A DNA stretch of 64,000 bases from CAJFUR01 sp904420575 (GTDB taxonomy: Bacteria; Actinomycetota; Coriobacteriia; Coriobacteriales; Eggerthellaceae): the NCBI GenBank assembly GCA_965119745.1, contig OZ221973.1, positions 930,001-994,000 on the forward strand. Reading direction: 5' to 3'. Positions 1 through 11,265 of the stretch are shown here, piece by piece. How positions within the stretch are numbered: position 1 is the stretch's first letter; each line of letters opens with the position of its first letter. The position numbers and the translations under genes are program-made. The notes under the pieces are model-generated. The model saw only the letters and a list, made by a program, of their open reading frames with translations. It was not told the DNA's origin and ran no database searches.

Positions 1-1038
1 GGCACGGTGGAGGAGTTCGCCGCTGCGCTCGAGCCGTATCTGGGGGATCCGAAGCGAGGCCACAAGGAATTGGCCGTGCTGGTGGGCCATGCCGAAGAGG
101 ACGAGGAACCCGCACCTGCGCCCGTCCCGCGCATCCCGTTGGTCGAGCGCCTGAGCGACCGCGCCGCCGCCGTCCTGGCGCGCGTGTTCGCCGTGGCGGG
201 CACGGCCTTGGTGAGCGTGGTGGCCGCCTCCAACCTTCCGCAGGTGACGGGGTGGGACAGCCCGCTGCTCTGGGGGCTGGTGGCCCTGTGCGTCCTGGGT
301 GCCCTCGTCAAGCCCCACCTGGGCGCCTTCATGGGCTTCGTGCTGTGGGGTGTGGCGATGGCTCTTGCCGGCGCGCCGCTTCTGGGCGTGGCGTTGGTGG
401 CCGCCACGGTGGCTTGGTGGTGGTTCGTCGGGCGGTCGGGCAGTGCGCCGGCCTGCGCTGCCCTGGCCCAGCCGCTGTTGGGCGCCGTGGGCTTTGCGGG
501 GTTCGCGCCGGTCATGGCCGGATGCTTTCTGGGGGTCCGTCGGGCTGCGGCCACGGCGGCGTTTTCGGCCTGCACGGCGCTGCTCTTGTCTGGCTGCGCG
601 GCCGGCCAGGGGCTCATCGGTTGGATCGGACTCGATTCCCTTGCCGGATGGGACGTGGCAGGGACTCTTCCCAACGAGTTCTGGCTGTCGCTGTTTCCCG
701 GAACCGACGCGAACGGGTTCGTTGCGGCCCTTGCCGATCCGAGCGCCTGGTGCACGGTCGCCAGCTGGGTCGCTGCGGCCGCGGCGTTCAGCGCGTTTTG
801 CCTGCGCGGCACCAAGACGTTCGACGTCCTGGGAGCCGTGGCGGCCTGCGTGCTCCTGCTGGCAGGTGCCTGCGCGGCCGCTTGGATCACCACGAACGTG
901 ACCCTGTGGGTGCCCGGCCCGCCGCCCTTGACGACGGTTCTGCTGGACTATCTGCCGAACGCCGTGGTTCCCGGCATCGCCGGCATCATCGCGGCAGCCA
1001 TCGGCATTCCCGACCGCGCCCGCTGGGAAGAGGAATGA
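1..1038 (+). CDS. C-terminal part of a membrane Ser/Thr protein kinase-like protein (5' truncated by window edge)
   Basis: The frame is open from the first base, so the gene very probably starts outside the window; the first start codon inside it is GTG at 7. The visible N-terminal stretch (VEEFAAALEPYLGDPKRGHK) resembles the tail of a Hanks-type kinase domain, and is followed by an acidic/proline linker. About seven to nine hydrophobic segments then fill residues 50-335, for example around 55-75, 85-140, 155-200, 245-265, 275-300 and 315-335. Kinase catalytic motifs are not in the window, so the kinase assignment is inference from the linker-like sequence; a plain polytopic membrane protein is the alternative. 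A strong hairpin begins at the base after the stop. Confidence 0.55.
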   Translation, partial: GTVEEFAAALEPYLGDPKRGHKELAVLVGHAEEDEEPAPAPVPRIPLVERLSDRAAAVLARVFAVAGTALVSVVAASNLPQVTGWDSPLLWGLVALCVLGALVKPHLGAFMGFVLWGVAMALAGAPLLGVALVAATVAWWWFVGRSGSAPACAALAQPLLGAVGFAGFAPVMAGCFLGVRRAAATAAFSACTALLLSGCAAGQGLIGWIGLDSLAGWDVAGTLPNEFWLSLFPGTDANGFVAALADPSAWCTVASWVAAAAAFSAFCLRGTKTFDVLGAVAACVLLLAGACAAAWITTNVTLWVPGPPPLTTVLLDYLPNAVVPGIAGIIAAAIGIPDRARWEEE

Positions 1039-1078
1039 GTTGCGGCCTCGGCGGCCGTTCGGCCGCCGAGGCCGCAAC
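1039..1078 (+). terminator. GC-rich hairpin after the kinase-like gene
   Basis: A perfect 19-bp inverted repeat (arms 1039-1057 and 1060-1078, TT between) starts immediately after the TGA stop. There is no T-run, as is common for hairpin terminators in GC-rich Actinobacteria. It may also serve the convergent pyridoxal kinase gene. Confidence 0.7.
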
Positions 1079-1132
1079 GCCCGGCATTCCCGTTAGGCGA
1101 TCGTGCGTCCCACCTGCATGCGGGACGCGGCC

Positions 1133-1202
1133 GGCACGCCCCGCCCGGCACGCTCCGCCCGGCACGCTCCGCCCGGCACGCTCCGCCCGGCACGCTCCGC
1201 CG
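1133..1202. repeat. Five tandem 14-bp repeats
   Basis: Five consecutive copies of GGCACGCTCCGCCC lie end to end; the first has one C/T change and the last differs at its final base. They sit between the converging kinase-like and pyridoxal kinase genes, outside both coding regions. Such arrays are prone to slippage and are likely variable between strains (inference). Confidence 0.9.
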
Positions 1203-1228
1203 CCGGAACCCTCACGGCTCACACGCCG

Positions 1229-2113
1229 TCACTTCAGCAGGTCGCACACCTTGCCGAGCAGGGGCTCGAAGCTCACGCCGCGCGCCTCGAACTCGGGCTG
1301 CTGGGCGCTCACCAGCATGGCGTCATGTACGAAGTCGCCGGCGAAGCGCACGGCTTCTTGCAGCGAACGGCCTGCCATGACGGCTGCCATCAGGCACGAA
1401 GCATACAGGTCGCCCGTGCCGTGCAGCATGTAGGGCACGTACTCGTTGCTCACTTCCACCACGTCCATGCCCTCGCCGCCCACGAAGTTGCGGATGAGCG
1501 GCTCTCCCTCGCGCTGGATGCCTTTCAGCACCACGTGCTTAGCGCCCTTGGCCACCAGGGCGTCGATCATGCGGGCCGCTTCGTCGTCGGTGATGTCGGT
1601 GCCGCCCCAGTCCTCGCCGATGGGCTCTCCCAGGATGATGGCGGCCTCCGTGAGGTTCGGCGTCAGAATGTCGGCGCCGCACGCCAGCTCCGCCATGGCG
1701 TCGCACAGCTCCGGCGTGTAGGTGGGGTACACCTTGCCATGGTCGGCCATTACCGGGTCCACCACGCGCAGCGCGTCCGGGTACATCCCGTACAGGTCGC
1801 GGATGCGGTCCACCTGTTCCGGCGCGCCCAAGAAGCCCGAATACACGGCATCGATCTCCACGCCGATGTTCTTCCATGCCGCCAGATAGTCGGCCAGCAT
1901 CTCGGTGGTGTCGTGCATGTACCAGCCGGGGAACGCCGTGTGGGAGGAGAACAGGCCGGTCGGCGCCGGGCACACGTCGCAGCCGGCGGCCGAGAGCACC
2001 GGGATGGCCACGCCGAGCGAGCACTTGCCGTAGCCGCACAGGTCGTGGACGGCGGCGATGCGCGGAATGTAGGCGCCTTCGCGTCGGTACAGGTACAAGG
2101 GGTCTTGGTTCAT
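1229..2113 (-). CDS. pdxY: Pyridoxal / pyridoxamine kinase
   Basis: This 294-aa protein of the ribokinase superfamily phosphorylates pyridoxal or pyridoxamine with ATP in the vitamin B6 salvage pathway. The N-terminal sequence (HDLCGYGKCSLGVAIPVLSA) is typical of PdxK/PdxY. A conserved DPVMADHGK segment lies near residue 120, and a C-terminal HGTGDLYAS motif carries the anion-hole GTGD with its catalytic Asp. The start chosen is ATG at 2113, preceded by a GAAGGACGGA-like ribosome site; the frame remains open further upstream but that part is not conserved-looking. PdxK and PdxY cannot be separated from sequence alone. It is a single gene, convergent with the upstream kinase-like gene. Confidence 0.88.
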   Translation of the reverse strand: MNQDPLYLYRREGAYIPRIAAVHDLCGYGKCSLGVAIPVLSAAGCDVCPAPTGLFSSHTAFPGWYMHDTTEMLADYLAAWKNIGVEIDAVYSGFLGAPEQVDRIRDLYGMYPDALRVVDPVMADHGKVYPTYTPELCDAMAELACGADILTPNLTEAAIILGEPIGEDWGGTDITDDEAARMIDALVAKGAKHVVLKGIQREGEPLIRNFVGGEGMDVVEVSNEYVPYMLHGTGDLYASCLMAAVMAGRSLQEAVRFAGDFVHDAMLVSAQQPEFEARGVSFEPLLGKVCDLLK

Positions 2114-2281
2114 GGTTTTCCGTCCTTCTTCGTGTCGTTGCGCAGAGAAGCGCCCCCAGGACGCTTCTCGTAGATGATAGGCCTTCGTGTTCCTCCGCCG
2201 CCATCCGTAGCGCATTTGACAACCGCAGGCGCCAGCAAGGCGCGGGCGGCGCGAAGGCTGCCGGACGCGGCAGGTGCGCGG

Positions 2282-2479
2282 CTAGTCCTTGCCTTCGTCC
2301 TCGTCGTCGTCGAAGAACGACCAGTCGTCTTCGTCGGGCTCGCGGTCGACGAACTGCTTGCGCGTCCGCCGCTCCATGATGACGCAGGCCAGCACGCTTA
2401 TCACCAGGCCAAGGCCAACCAGGCATCCCAGGCCGGCGAAGGTGTTGAAAAGAAAGTCGTACAGTGCTCCGAAGTCCAT
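2282..2479 (-). CDS. Small single-pass membrane protein
   Basis: This is a 65-aa protein with one strongly hydrophobic segment (about residues 10-35, containing GLGCLVGLGLVISVLACVIM). A short basic stretch (ERRTRK) follows, then a very acidic tail rich in Asp and Glu. The start ATG at 2479 was preferred over one 48 bp upstream because the hydrophobic domain follows directly and a GGGG-type ribosome site is present. I do not recognise the family. The positive-inside rule suggests the acidic tail is cytoplasmic. Confidence 0.55.
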   Translation of the reverse strand: MDFGALYDFLFNTFAGLGCLVGLGLVISVLACVIMERRTRKQFVDREPDEDDWSFFDDDEDEGKD

Positions 2480-2555
2480 GTTCGCCCCACAGTCTCTATT
2501 GAACGAGCGGAACGCACGCTCGCGCATTCCGCAAGGTACGTCAATGCGTGTAGAG

Positions 2556-2561
2556 TATACT
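2556..2561 (+). promoter_or_regulatory. Candidate -10 box for the sensor kinase gene
   Basis: TATACT lies 76 bp before the ATG in an AT-richer stretch. No convincing -35 hexamer is visible at 16-18 bp. Confidence 0.35.
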
Positions 2562-2637
2562 ATGTCCGGTCAATTCCGGCACATCCGAAATGATAATCCT
2601 TGATTTGCCATAGAAACAAGATCGGACATGCTTTGTC

Positions 2638-5325
<2,688 letters not shown>

Positions 5326-5489
5326 CGCCGGGGGCGCGGCGCGCCTCGCGGGCTGGCTGTGCGCGGAAGGGCGGGGTCTGGCTGGCTGCGAGCCGCCCTG
5401 CTGAAGGGAGTGCGCGCCTTGCGCGTGGCGACGCCAGGCGAACTGTGGCGATGGTGGGGACGAACGGCCCTCTCCGGCGGCGCGTGCGA

Positions 5490-5519
5490 TATACTGTAAC
5501 CCTCCGCGCACGGCGGAGG
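5490..5519 (+). promoter_or_regulatory. Candidate -10 and leader hairpin of serS
   Basis: TATACT at 5490-5495 is a plausible -10. A 7-bp stem (5501-5507 with 5513-5519, loop GCACG) would lie at the very 5' end of the transcript, about 30 bp before the start codon. The leader is far too short for a T-box. Confidence 0.4.
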
Positions 5520-5549
5520 ACGGAACTGACGAACCGAAGGAGCGCGTCC

Positions 5550-6845
5550 ATGCTAGACATCAAGTACGTCCGCGAGAACCAGGAAGCCGTTGCCGAGGCG
5601 ATGAAGAACCGCCATGCTTCATGGGATGCGGCGCGCTTTTCCCAGCTGGACGAGGCGCGTCGTGCAGCCATCACCCAGGAAGAGGCTCTGCAGGCCGAAC
5701 GCAACGCGGCGTCGAAGGCCATTGGCCAGATGATGGCGCAAGGAAAGAAGGACGAGGCGGAGGCTGCCAAGGAGCGCGTGCGCGCCATCAACGACCAGCT
5801 GGACGTGGTGGGACGCGAACGCGAGGAGGCCGACGCCGCCCTGCGCGACCTGCTCATGGCCACGCCGAACATGCCTGCCGACTCCACCCCCGTCGGCGAC
5901 GACGAGGACGACAACCCCGAGGTGCGCCGCTGGGGCACCCCGCGCGACTTCGCCGCCGAGGGCATGGATCCCAAGCCGCATTGGGACCTGGGTCCCGACC
6001 TGGGCATCATCGACTTCGAGCGCGGCGTGAAGCTCACGCAGAGCCGCTTCTACCTGCTGGGCGGCCTGGGCGCGCGCCTGGAGCGTTCGCTCATCAACTT
6101 CATGGCCGACACGCATTCCTCGCGCGGCTACAAGGAATGGTGGTGCCCGGCGCTAGCGAACAAGGAAACGCTCACGGGCACGGGCCAGTTGCCGAAGTTC
6201 GAGGAAGACCTGTTCAAGACGACCAGCGGCCTGTACCTCATCCCCACGGCCGAAGTGCAGCTGACAAACATCCACGCCGGCGAGGTGCTTGACGCCAGCC
6301 TGCTGCCGCTCAAGTACTGCGCGTTCACGCCGTGCTTCCGCGAAGAGGCGGGCAGCGCCGGACGCGACACGCGCGGCATCATCCGCGTGCACCAGTTCAG
6401 CAAGGTGGAAATGGTGAAGTACGCCAAGCCCGAAGAGAGCTTCGACGATTTGGAGGCCATGGTGGCCGACGCCGAGAACATCCTGCAGAAGCTGGAGCTG
6501 CCCTATCGCGTGATCAGCCTCTGCACGGGCGACATCGGCTTTTCGGCGGCAAAGACGTACGATTTGGAAGTGTGGCTTCCGTCGTATGCGGGCTACAAGG
6601 AAATCTCGTCGTGCTCCAACTGCACCGACTTCCAGGCGCGCCGCGCCAACATCAAGTACCGCGACCCCGACCAGTTCAAGGGTTCGCGCTACGTGCACAC
6701 GTTGAACGGCAGCGGCCTGGCCGTGGGCCGCACCATGGCCGCCATCATCGAGAACTATCAACAGGCCGACGGGACGGTGCGCGTGCCCGACGTGCTGGTT
6801 CCCTACATGGGCGGCGTCGAGGTCATCGCGCCGGAAAACGCCTAG
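5550..6845 (+). CDS. serS: Seryl-tRNA synthetase
   Basis: This 431-aa class II aminoacyl-tRNA synthetase charges tRNA-Ser in the cytoplasm. Residues 1 to about 105 form the long antiparallel coiled-coil arm that binds the tRNA variable arm (heptad-like, Ala/Glu/Arg rich). The catalytic domain shows motif 2 (FREEAGSAGRDTRG, near residue 262) with the ATP-binding Arg, and motif 3 (NGSGLAVGRT, near residue 386). The ATG at 5550 is preceded by AAGGAG at 5537-5542, and the start MLDIKYVREN matches the family. The length is normal. The next gene begins one base after the stop, suggesting co-transcription. Confidence 0.97.
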   Translation: MLDIKYVRENQEAVAEAMKNRHASWDAARFSQLDEARRAAITQEEALQAERNAASKAIGQMMAQGKKDEAEAAKERVRAINDQLDVVGREREEADAALRDLLMATPNMPADSTPVGDDEDDNPEVRRWGTPRDFAAEGMDPKPHWDLGPDLGIIDFERGVKLTQSRFYLLGGLGARLERSLINFMADTHSSRGYKEWWCPALANKETLTGTGQLPKFEEDLFKTTSGLYLIPTAEVQLTNIHAGEVLDASLLPLKYCAFTPCFREEAGSAGRDTRGIIRVHQFSKVEMVKYAKPEESFDDLEAMVADAENILQKLELPYRVISLCTGDIGFSAAKTYDLEVWLPSYAGYKEISSCSNCTDFQARRANIKYRDPDQFKGSRYVHTLNGSGLAVGRTMAAIIENYQQADGTVRVPDVLVPYMGGVEVIAPENA

Positions 6846-6846
6846 C

Positions 6847-7608
6847 GTGCTCCTGAACCCTTTGGGCGAACGGAGCGGTTCGGTGAGCGGGAAAGCCGCA
6901 GCGGACGGAAAGGCCGCACGTCCTTCGGTGTCCGGGCGCAAGCGTGCCGACGGGGGGCGGTCGGCGGGGCGGGGAACAGCTGGGAAGCGCCGGCTGTGGC
7001 CGCGCATCCTCGCGCTCGTCGTGGCCGTGCTGGTGCTGGCAATGGCGGCCGTCTTCTCCTGGAACCGGTGGCTGCGCTTCGACGACGCGCGGGATTTCCA
7101 AGGATCCTGGCAGATGGCCGGTGCGGCTTCCGCGGTCGCCATCGACGGCGACGTGATCCGGCTGACCGAGGACGTGGCCTACGCCTACCGGCTCGACCCC
7201 GGGTCGAAGACGCTGTCGTTCACCTTCGGGACGTATTCCGGCAAAGGCCGCTACCGGTTCTCCCTCGACCGACAGACGCTGGTGATCCAAGACGGCGACT
7301 TTTCGTGGTTCTCCACCCTGACTGACGATGCGGTCTGGACGTTCCAGGCCTTGGTGGCCGCCGTGCAGGGGGGCGAGCCGCCGTTGCCCGAGGGCGACGA
7401 CGTCGTGGTGCTCGTGCGCTCGGCGCCTGTGCCGCCGAGCGGGGATGCGGCGGGCGGCAGCGCCGAGGATCCCGTGGGCGGCGATGGCGCTGGCTCTTCC
7501 GATCCCTCAGGCGGCAGCGGCGGCTCTGTCGCAGGCGCCGATCCCGCAGCGGGTGCCTCTTCGGGCGCGCCTCCTGTCGACCCCACGGCCGATTCTCCGG
7601 CGGCCTGA
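6847..7608 (+). CDS. Membrane-anchored protein with a C-terminal Gly/Ser/Pro-rich tail
   Basis: The 253-aa protein starts at GTG 6847, immediately after serS. A basic, Ser/Gly-rich N-terminus (residues 1-50) precedes one transmembrane helix (about 51-72, RILALVVAVLVLAMAAVFSW). A compact beta-rich domain of about 100 residues follows (DFQGSWQMAG ... GKGRYRFSLDRQTL), which looks lipocalin-like with a GxW signature (inference). The last 70 residues are low-complexity Gly, Ser, Pro and Asp. The topology suggests a small extracytoplasmic domain tethered to the membrane. Function unknown. Confidence 0.7.
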   Translation: MLLNPLGERSGSVSGKAAADGKAARPSVSGRKRADGGRSAGRGTAGKRRLWPRILALVVAVLVLAMAAVFSWNRWLRFDDARDFQGSWQMAGAASAVAIDGDVIRLTEDVAYAYRLDPGSKTLSFTFGTYSGKGRYRFSLDRQTLVIQDGDFSWFSTLTDDAVWTFQALVAAVQGGEPPLPEGDDVVVLVRSAPVPPSGDAAGGSAEDPVGGDGAGSSDPSGGSGGSVAGADPAAGASSGAPPVDPTADSPAA

Positions 7609-7609
7609 C

Positions 7610-8026
7610 ATGGACGTCCTCCGGATCGAACGCATGACGGTGCGCACGGACCGCGTGGTCGCCGACGTGCGGGTGGCGCCCGGCGCCCGGTGGTCCACGC
7701 CTGCCGTCGCTGCGCGCGTGCGCCAGGCGTTCCCGCTGGTCGTTCGCCATGCCTGCGTGAACGATGCCGACGACACGTTCGACGCGGTCTTGGACAGCAC
7801 GCCGCTTCCCCACGTGCTCGAGCATCTGGTGATCGACCTGCAGACGTGTGCCGCCGCCCAGGCTGCTGCGGCGCTGCCGGACGATTTCGCCTTCGTGGGC
7901 ACCTCGGAATGGACGGACGAGGCGCAGGGCCGTGCGCGGGTCGAAGTGAATTTCACCGACGATTTGGTAGCCTTGCGGGCTTTTCGCGAGGCCACGCAAT
8001 TTTTGAACGACGCCGTGGTACGCTAA
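7610..8026 (+). CDS. Small protein resembling the cyanophycin synthetase N-terminal domain
   Basis: The 138-aa protein has its ATG at 7610, one base after the previous stop, so it is probably translationally coupled. The central segment LPHVLEHLVIDLQT resembles the conserved HxxEH..LELQ stretch near the N-terminus of cyanophycin synthetases (CphA). The rest has no recognisable catalytic motif, and neither the ATP-grasp nor the ligase domain of CphA is present. It may be a stand-alone domain of unknown role; the similarity is by memory of the family and should be checked by profile search. Confidence 0.6.
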   Translation: MDVLRIERMTVRTDRVVADVRVAPGARWSTPAVAARVRQAFPLVVRHACVNDADDTFDAVLDSTPLPHVLEHLVIDLQTCAAAQAAAALPDDFAFVGTSEWTDEAQGRARVEVNFTDDLVALRAFREATQFLNDAVVR

Positions 8027-8030
8027 GCGC

Positions 8031-9380
8031 ATGTCAACGGCTCACCTCATATTCGACCAGACGGGCGACAAGATTGCCGAACGCGTCGTGAAGATGCGGT
8101 CTTCCGCCGTGCGCGACCTGTTCTCCGCCGCGTCGAACCCCAACATCATCTCGCTTTCGGGCGGCATGCCCGACGTCTCGCTGCTGCCGCATACGGCCAT
8201 CCGCAAGGCTGCGCGCGCGGCGTGCGACGACGAGAGGGCCGTGGCGCTGCAGTACGGCTCCACCGACGGCCGCGTGGAAACGAAGCGGGTGTTCTGCGAC
8301 CTCATGCGCGACATCGGTGTGCGCGTGAAGCCGGAGAACGTCATGATCACCACGGGCGCGCAGGAGGCGCTCGACCTGATCGCCAAGACGTTCGTCGATC
8401 CGGGCGACATCGTGCTGGCCGAAGGCCCCACGTACCTGGGCGCGCTGCAGGCGTTTTCCGCCTACGAGCCCGACATCCGCTGCATCCCCTTCGACGACGA
8501 GGGCATGCGCATGGACCTGCTGGAAGAGGAACTGGCGCGCATCGGCAAGAACAACCCGCGTCTGAAGTTTCTCTATACCATCCCGAACTTCCAGAACCCC
8601 GGCGGTGTCACCATGGTTCCGGCGCGCCGCAAGCGCCTCATCGAGCTGTCGCACGAATACGGCTTCATGGTGGTGGAGGACGATCCGTACGGCCGTCTGC
8701 GCTACGAAGGCGGCCACGTGCTGCCGCTCAAGGCGCTTTCCGACGACGTGGTGTATCTGGGCACGGTGTCGAAGGTGTTCGCGCCGGGCCTGCGCACAGG
8801 CTGGATCGCCGCGCCGAAGAGCGTACTGGCCAGGATCAACCTGGTCAAGCAAGGCACCGACCTGTGCGGGAGCGCCTTCACCCAGGTGGTGGTGGAGCAT
8901 TACTTCACCGACACGCCGTGGCAGAAGACGCTGCAGAAGTTCGTGAGCACCTATCGCGAGCGCCGCGACGCCATGCTGGCGGCGCTTGAGGAGTATTTCC
9001 CGGCCGAAGCTTCATGGACGCGTCCCGAAGGCGGCTTCTTCGTGTGGGTGACGCTGCCCAGCTACGTGGACACCGGCTCCATGCTTTCGGTGGCGCTCGA
9101 GCACGGCGTGACGTACACCCCGGGCGACGGGTTCTTCCCCGACGGCAAGACCGGCAAGAACTGCATGCGCATCGCGTTCTGCTTCGAAAGCCCCGAAAAC
9201 CTCACCGAGGCCGTCAAGCGTCTGGCGAACGTCATCAACGACCGCCTGGAGCTGTATCGTGCGTTTATCGACGCCGGCGCCATTGAGGTTCCGTCGGCTT
9301 GCCAGCCGACGGAACCTGCCGACGCCGCGGCTTCCCGCCCCGGCGCCGACGTTCTGCCGAACGCCGGCCGAGCAACTTGA
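8031..9380 (+). CDS. PLP-dependent aminotransferase (class I/II, 2-aminoadipate aminotransferase-like)
   Basis: This 449-aa fold-type I aminotransferase has its ATG at 8031. Visible features are the N-terminal ISLSGGMPDVSLLP, the PLP-contacting PNFQNPGG (near residue 185), VVEDDPYGRLRY, and the Schiff-base Lys248 in GTVSKVFAPGLRTGW. It most resembles the MocR-like / LysN group that transaminates aromatic or branched-chain amino acids and 2-aminoadipate; substrate unknown. The last 35 or so residues are odd: they are encoded by a palindromic intergenic-type repeat (9287-9333) that also occurs near 14.5 kb, so the original C-terminus has probably been replaced or extended. It is followed by ddl after 11 bp. 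Confidence 0.88.
   Translation: MSTAHLIFDQTGDKIAERVVKMRSSAVRDLFSAASNPNIISLSGGMPDVSLLPHTAIRKAARAACDDERAVALQYGSTDGRVETKRVFCDLMRDIGVRVKPENVMITTGAQEALDLIAKTFVDPGDIVLAEGPTYLGALQAFSAYEPDIRCIPFDDEGMRMDLLEEELARIGKNNPRLKFLYTIPNFQNPGGVTMVPARRKRLIELSHEYGFMVVEDDPYGRLRYEGGHVLPLKALSDDVVYLGTVSKVFAPGLRTGWIAAPKSVLARINLVKQGTDLCGSAFTQVVVEHYFTDTPWQKTLQKFVSTYRERRDAMLAALEEYFPAEASWTRPEGGFFVWVTLPSYVDTGSMLSVALEHGVTYTPGDGFFPDGKTGKNCMRIAFCFESPENLTEAVKRLANVINDRLELYRAFIDAGAIEVPSACQPTEPADAAASRPGADVLPNAGRAT
9287..9333 (+). repeat. Palindromic repeat, copy A (inside the aminotransferase 3' end)
   Basis: Inverted arms GGTTCCGTCGGCT / AGCCGACGGAACC (9287-9299, 9304-9316) are followed by a conserved tail CTGCCGACGCCGCG. The same design recurs twice at 14479-14582. 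Confidence 0.8.
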
Positions 9381-9391
9381 AAGGAAGCGAC

Positions 9392-10384
9392 ATGGGACTC
9401 AAAGTGGCGGTGCTGATGGGCGGCTCGTCGTTCGAGCGCGAGTTTTCGCTGGCCAGCGGCAAGCAGGTGTGTGCGGCGCTGGAAGAGGCCGGACACAAGG
9501 TGGTGCCGCTGGACACCACGGCCGATCTGGTCCCCACGCTGCGCAGCGAGCGGCCGGACGTGGCCTATATCGCCCTGCATGGCAAGCATGGCGAGGACGG
9601 CACCATGCAGAGCTTGCTGGAATTCCTGGACATCCCCTTCGTCGGCTCCCCGGCTTCGGTGTGCCGCAGCACGTGGAACAAGGACTCGTTGCACACCACC
9701 ATGGAAACGTACCGCGCCATGACCGGCGACGCGCCGGTCGCTTCATGGCCGCAGGGCATCTGCATCGCGCGCGACGCGTTCAAGGACATGGGCGCCGCCA
9801 CGGCGCTCGACCTGGTGAAAGACCGCGTGATCGGCGGTTTCCCGGTGGCCGTGAAACCTGCGCATGGCGGCTCCGCCCTGGGCGTCCATCGCGTGGATTG
9901 CCAGGACGACCTGGGTGAGGCCATCCTCGACGCCCTTTCCTTCGACGAGCATGTGGTCATCGAGCAGTGGGTCGAAGGCGTGGAGATGGCCGTGTCCGTG
10001 CTGGGGACGGGCTGGGACGCCTATGCCCTGCCGCCGGTGGAGATCGTGGCCAAGCAGGGACTCTACGATACCGCCGCCCGCATGGACGTGAATGCTGTGG
10101 ACTACTTCGCCCCTGTGCGCCCTAGCTCGCTCTCTCCCGACGAGGGCGACGCGAGCGCCATCCGCGCCGAAGTGGAGCGCGCCGCCTTGGAAGTGTACCG
10201 CGCCTACGGCCTGCGCGATTTGGGACGCCTGGACGTGATCTGGGACGGTGCCCAAGCCCGCGTGCTGGAGACCAACGTGTCGCCCGGCATGACCGAGCTG
10301 TCGCTGTTCCCTGCGGCCTGCAAGGCGGCCGGGCTCACGCTCTCTGGCGTCTTCGACCGCCTGGTAAGCCAGTACGCGCGCTAG
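9392..10384 (+). CDS. ddl: D-alanine--D-alanine ligase
   Basis: This 330-aa ATP-grasp ligase makes the D-Ala-D-Ala dipeptide for peptidoglycan. Seen motifs are the N-terminal MGGSSFEREFSLASG, the ATP-grasp KPAHGGSALGV loop near residue 154, and the C-terminal ETNVSPGMTELSLFP near residue 293 with the Mg-binding Glu and Asn. The ATG at 9392 has AAGGAAG 6 bp upstream; the longer frame upstream is the palindromic repeat and is not conserved. Length is normal for DdlA/DdlB. It is probably co-transcribed with the aminotransferase, which ends 11 bp before it. Confidence 0.95.
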   Translation: MGLKVAVLMGGSSFEREFSLASGKQVCAALEEAGHKVVPLDTTADLVPTLRSERPDVAYIALHGKHGEDGTMQSLLEFLDIPFVGSPASVCRSTWNKDSLHTTMETYRAMTGDAPVASWPQGICIARDAFKDMGAATALDLVKDRVIGGFPVAVKPAHGGSALGVHRVDCQDDLGEAILDALSFDEHVVIEQWVEGVEMAVSVLGTGWDAYALPPVEIVAKQGLYDTAARMDVNAVDYFAPVRPSSLSPDEGDASAIRAEVERAALEVYRAYGLRDLGRLDVIWDGAQARVLETNVSPGMTELSLFPAACKAAGLTLSGVFDRLVSQYAR

Positions 10385-10482
10385 GCAACGGCACCCTTCC
10401 TGCCCCTTCAACGGGAAGGCAACCGAATCGTAGAGCCATGGTGTTTTCCTGCACGCGGTGCGTTGCCTGCCCACGCCTGCCC

Positions 10483-10488
10483 TATAAT
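10483..10488 (+). promoter_or_regulatory. Candidate -10 for the ytxH-like gene
   Basis: A consensus TATAAT lies 34 bp before the ATG, followed by AAGGAGG. The -35 region is weak. Confidence 0.5.
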
Positions 10489-10522
10489 GGGCAAACAGAC
10501 AAACGTGCAGAAGGAGGCAGTT

Positions 10523-11137
10523 ATGGGCAACAAACTCGGAGCTTTCCTGGCAGGTGGTTTGGCTGGCGCCGTCATCGCACTGCTGTACGCGCCCCGTTCC
10601 GGCCAGGAAACGCGGGCCATGGTGACCGACAAGATGAACAACGCGTGGGGCGAGGCGCAGGAACTGGGCGCCCAGGCTTCCGCCAACGCGCAGCATATGT
10701 ATCAGGAAGCCACGGCCAAGGGTCAGGACTTCGCGCAGAACGTCGCCGAGAAGGGCCAGCAGTTCGCGAACGCCGCGCAATCCAAGGGCCAGGAGCTCTA
10801 CGGCGCGGCCGCTTCCCGCGTGCAGGAGGCTGCGGAGAACATCAAGCCGGCGTTTTCCGAAAAGAACGACGAGCTGCGCGAGAAGATCGAGGCTGCGCGT
10901 CAGCGCATCGCCTCGCAGGTGGCCAAGAACGCCGAGGCCGCGCACGACAAGGTGAGCGAGAAGATCCCCGTGGCCGCCGAGGCCGCGCAGGGCTTCGCCG
11001 ACACCGCGAAGGACAAGGCGGATCAGGCTGCCGAAAAGATCGCGCCTGACGATGCTTCCGCGAGTGCGTCCAGCATCGACGCGCCGGCCCCGTGCGACGC
11101 ACCTCCGGGACAGCCGTGCCACAGCGAAGCGAAGTAG
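10523..11137 (+). CDS. YtxH-domain, coiled-coil membrane-associated protein
   Basis: The 204-aa protein has its ATG at 10523 behind a strong AAGGAGG site. The N-terminal LGAFLAGGLAGAVIALLYAP is the single hydrophobic segment of the YtxH/Gas-vesicle-GvpP-like family. The remaining 170 residues are Ala/Glu/Lys/Gln-rich with regular heptads, predicted to be a long amphipathic coiled coil of the kind seen in apolipoprotein- or LEA-like stress proteins. The C-terminus is low complexity and ends with a short Cys/Pro-containing tail. General stress or envelope role inferred from the family. A hairpin terminator follows. Confidence 0.82.
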   Translation: MGNKLGAFLAGGLAGAVIALLYAPRSGQETRAMVTDKMNNAWGEAQELGAQASANAQHMYQEATAKGQDFAQNVAEKGQQFANAAQSKGQELYGAAASRVQEAAENIKPAFSEKNDELREKIEAARQRIASQVAKNAEAAHDKVSEKIPVAAEAAQGFADTAKDKADQAAEKIAPDDASASASSIDAPAPCDAPPGQPCHSEAK

Positions 11138-11163
11138 CGCACGATACCAACGCAAGTATGACA

Positions 11164-11207
11164 GCGCGCCCTGACGAACGAGAAGCTCGTCAGGCGCGCG
11201 TCCTTGT
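11164..11207 (+). terminator. Intrinsic terminator after the ytxH-like gene
   Basis: The stem pairs 11164-11177 with 11187-11199 (one bulged C) and is followed by TCCTTGTTT. Confidence 0.75.
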
Positions 11208-11265
11208 TTGAGAGACGGGACGGCCTTTCATCAGGCCATTGCTTTCGAATGTGGAGACTGGGGAC

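Noticed and set aside
948..1222. Two minus-strand ORFs (78 and 81 codons) over the 14-bp repeats
   Set aside because: They are created by the tandem repeat and the hairpin, with repetitive Ala/Arg/Gly translation and no ribosome site.
5326..5549. T-box riboswitch upstream of serS
   Set aside because: The leader after the likely -10 is only about 50 nt, with one short hairpin and no T-box sequence.
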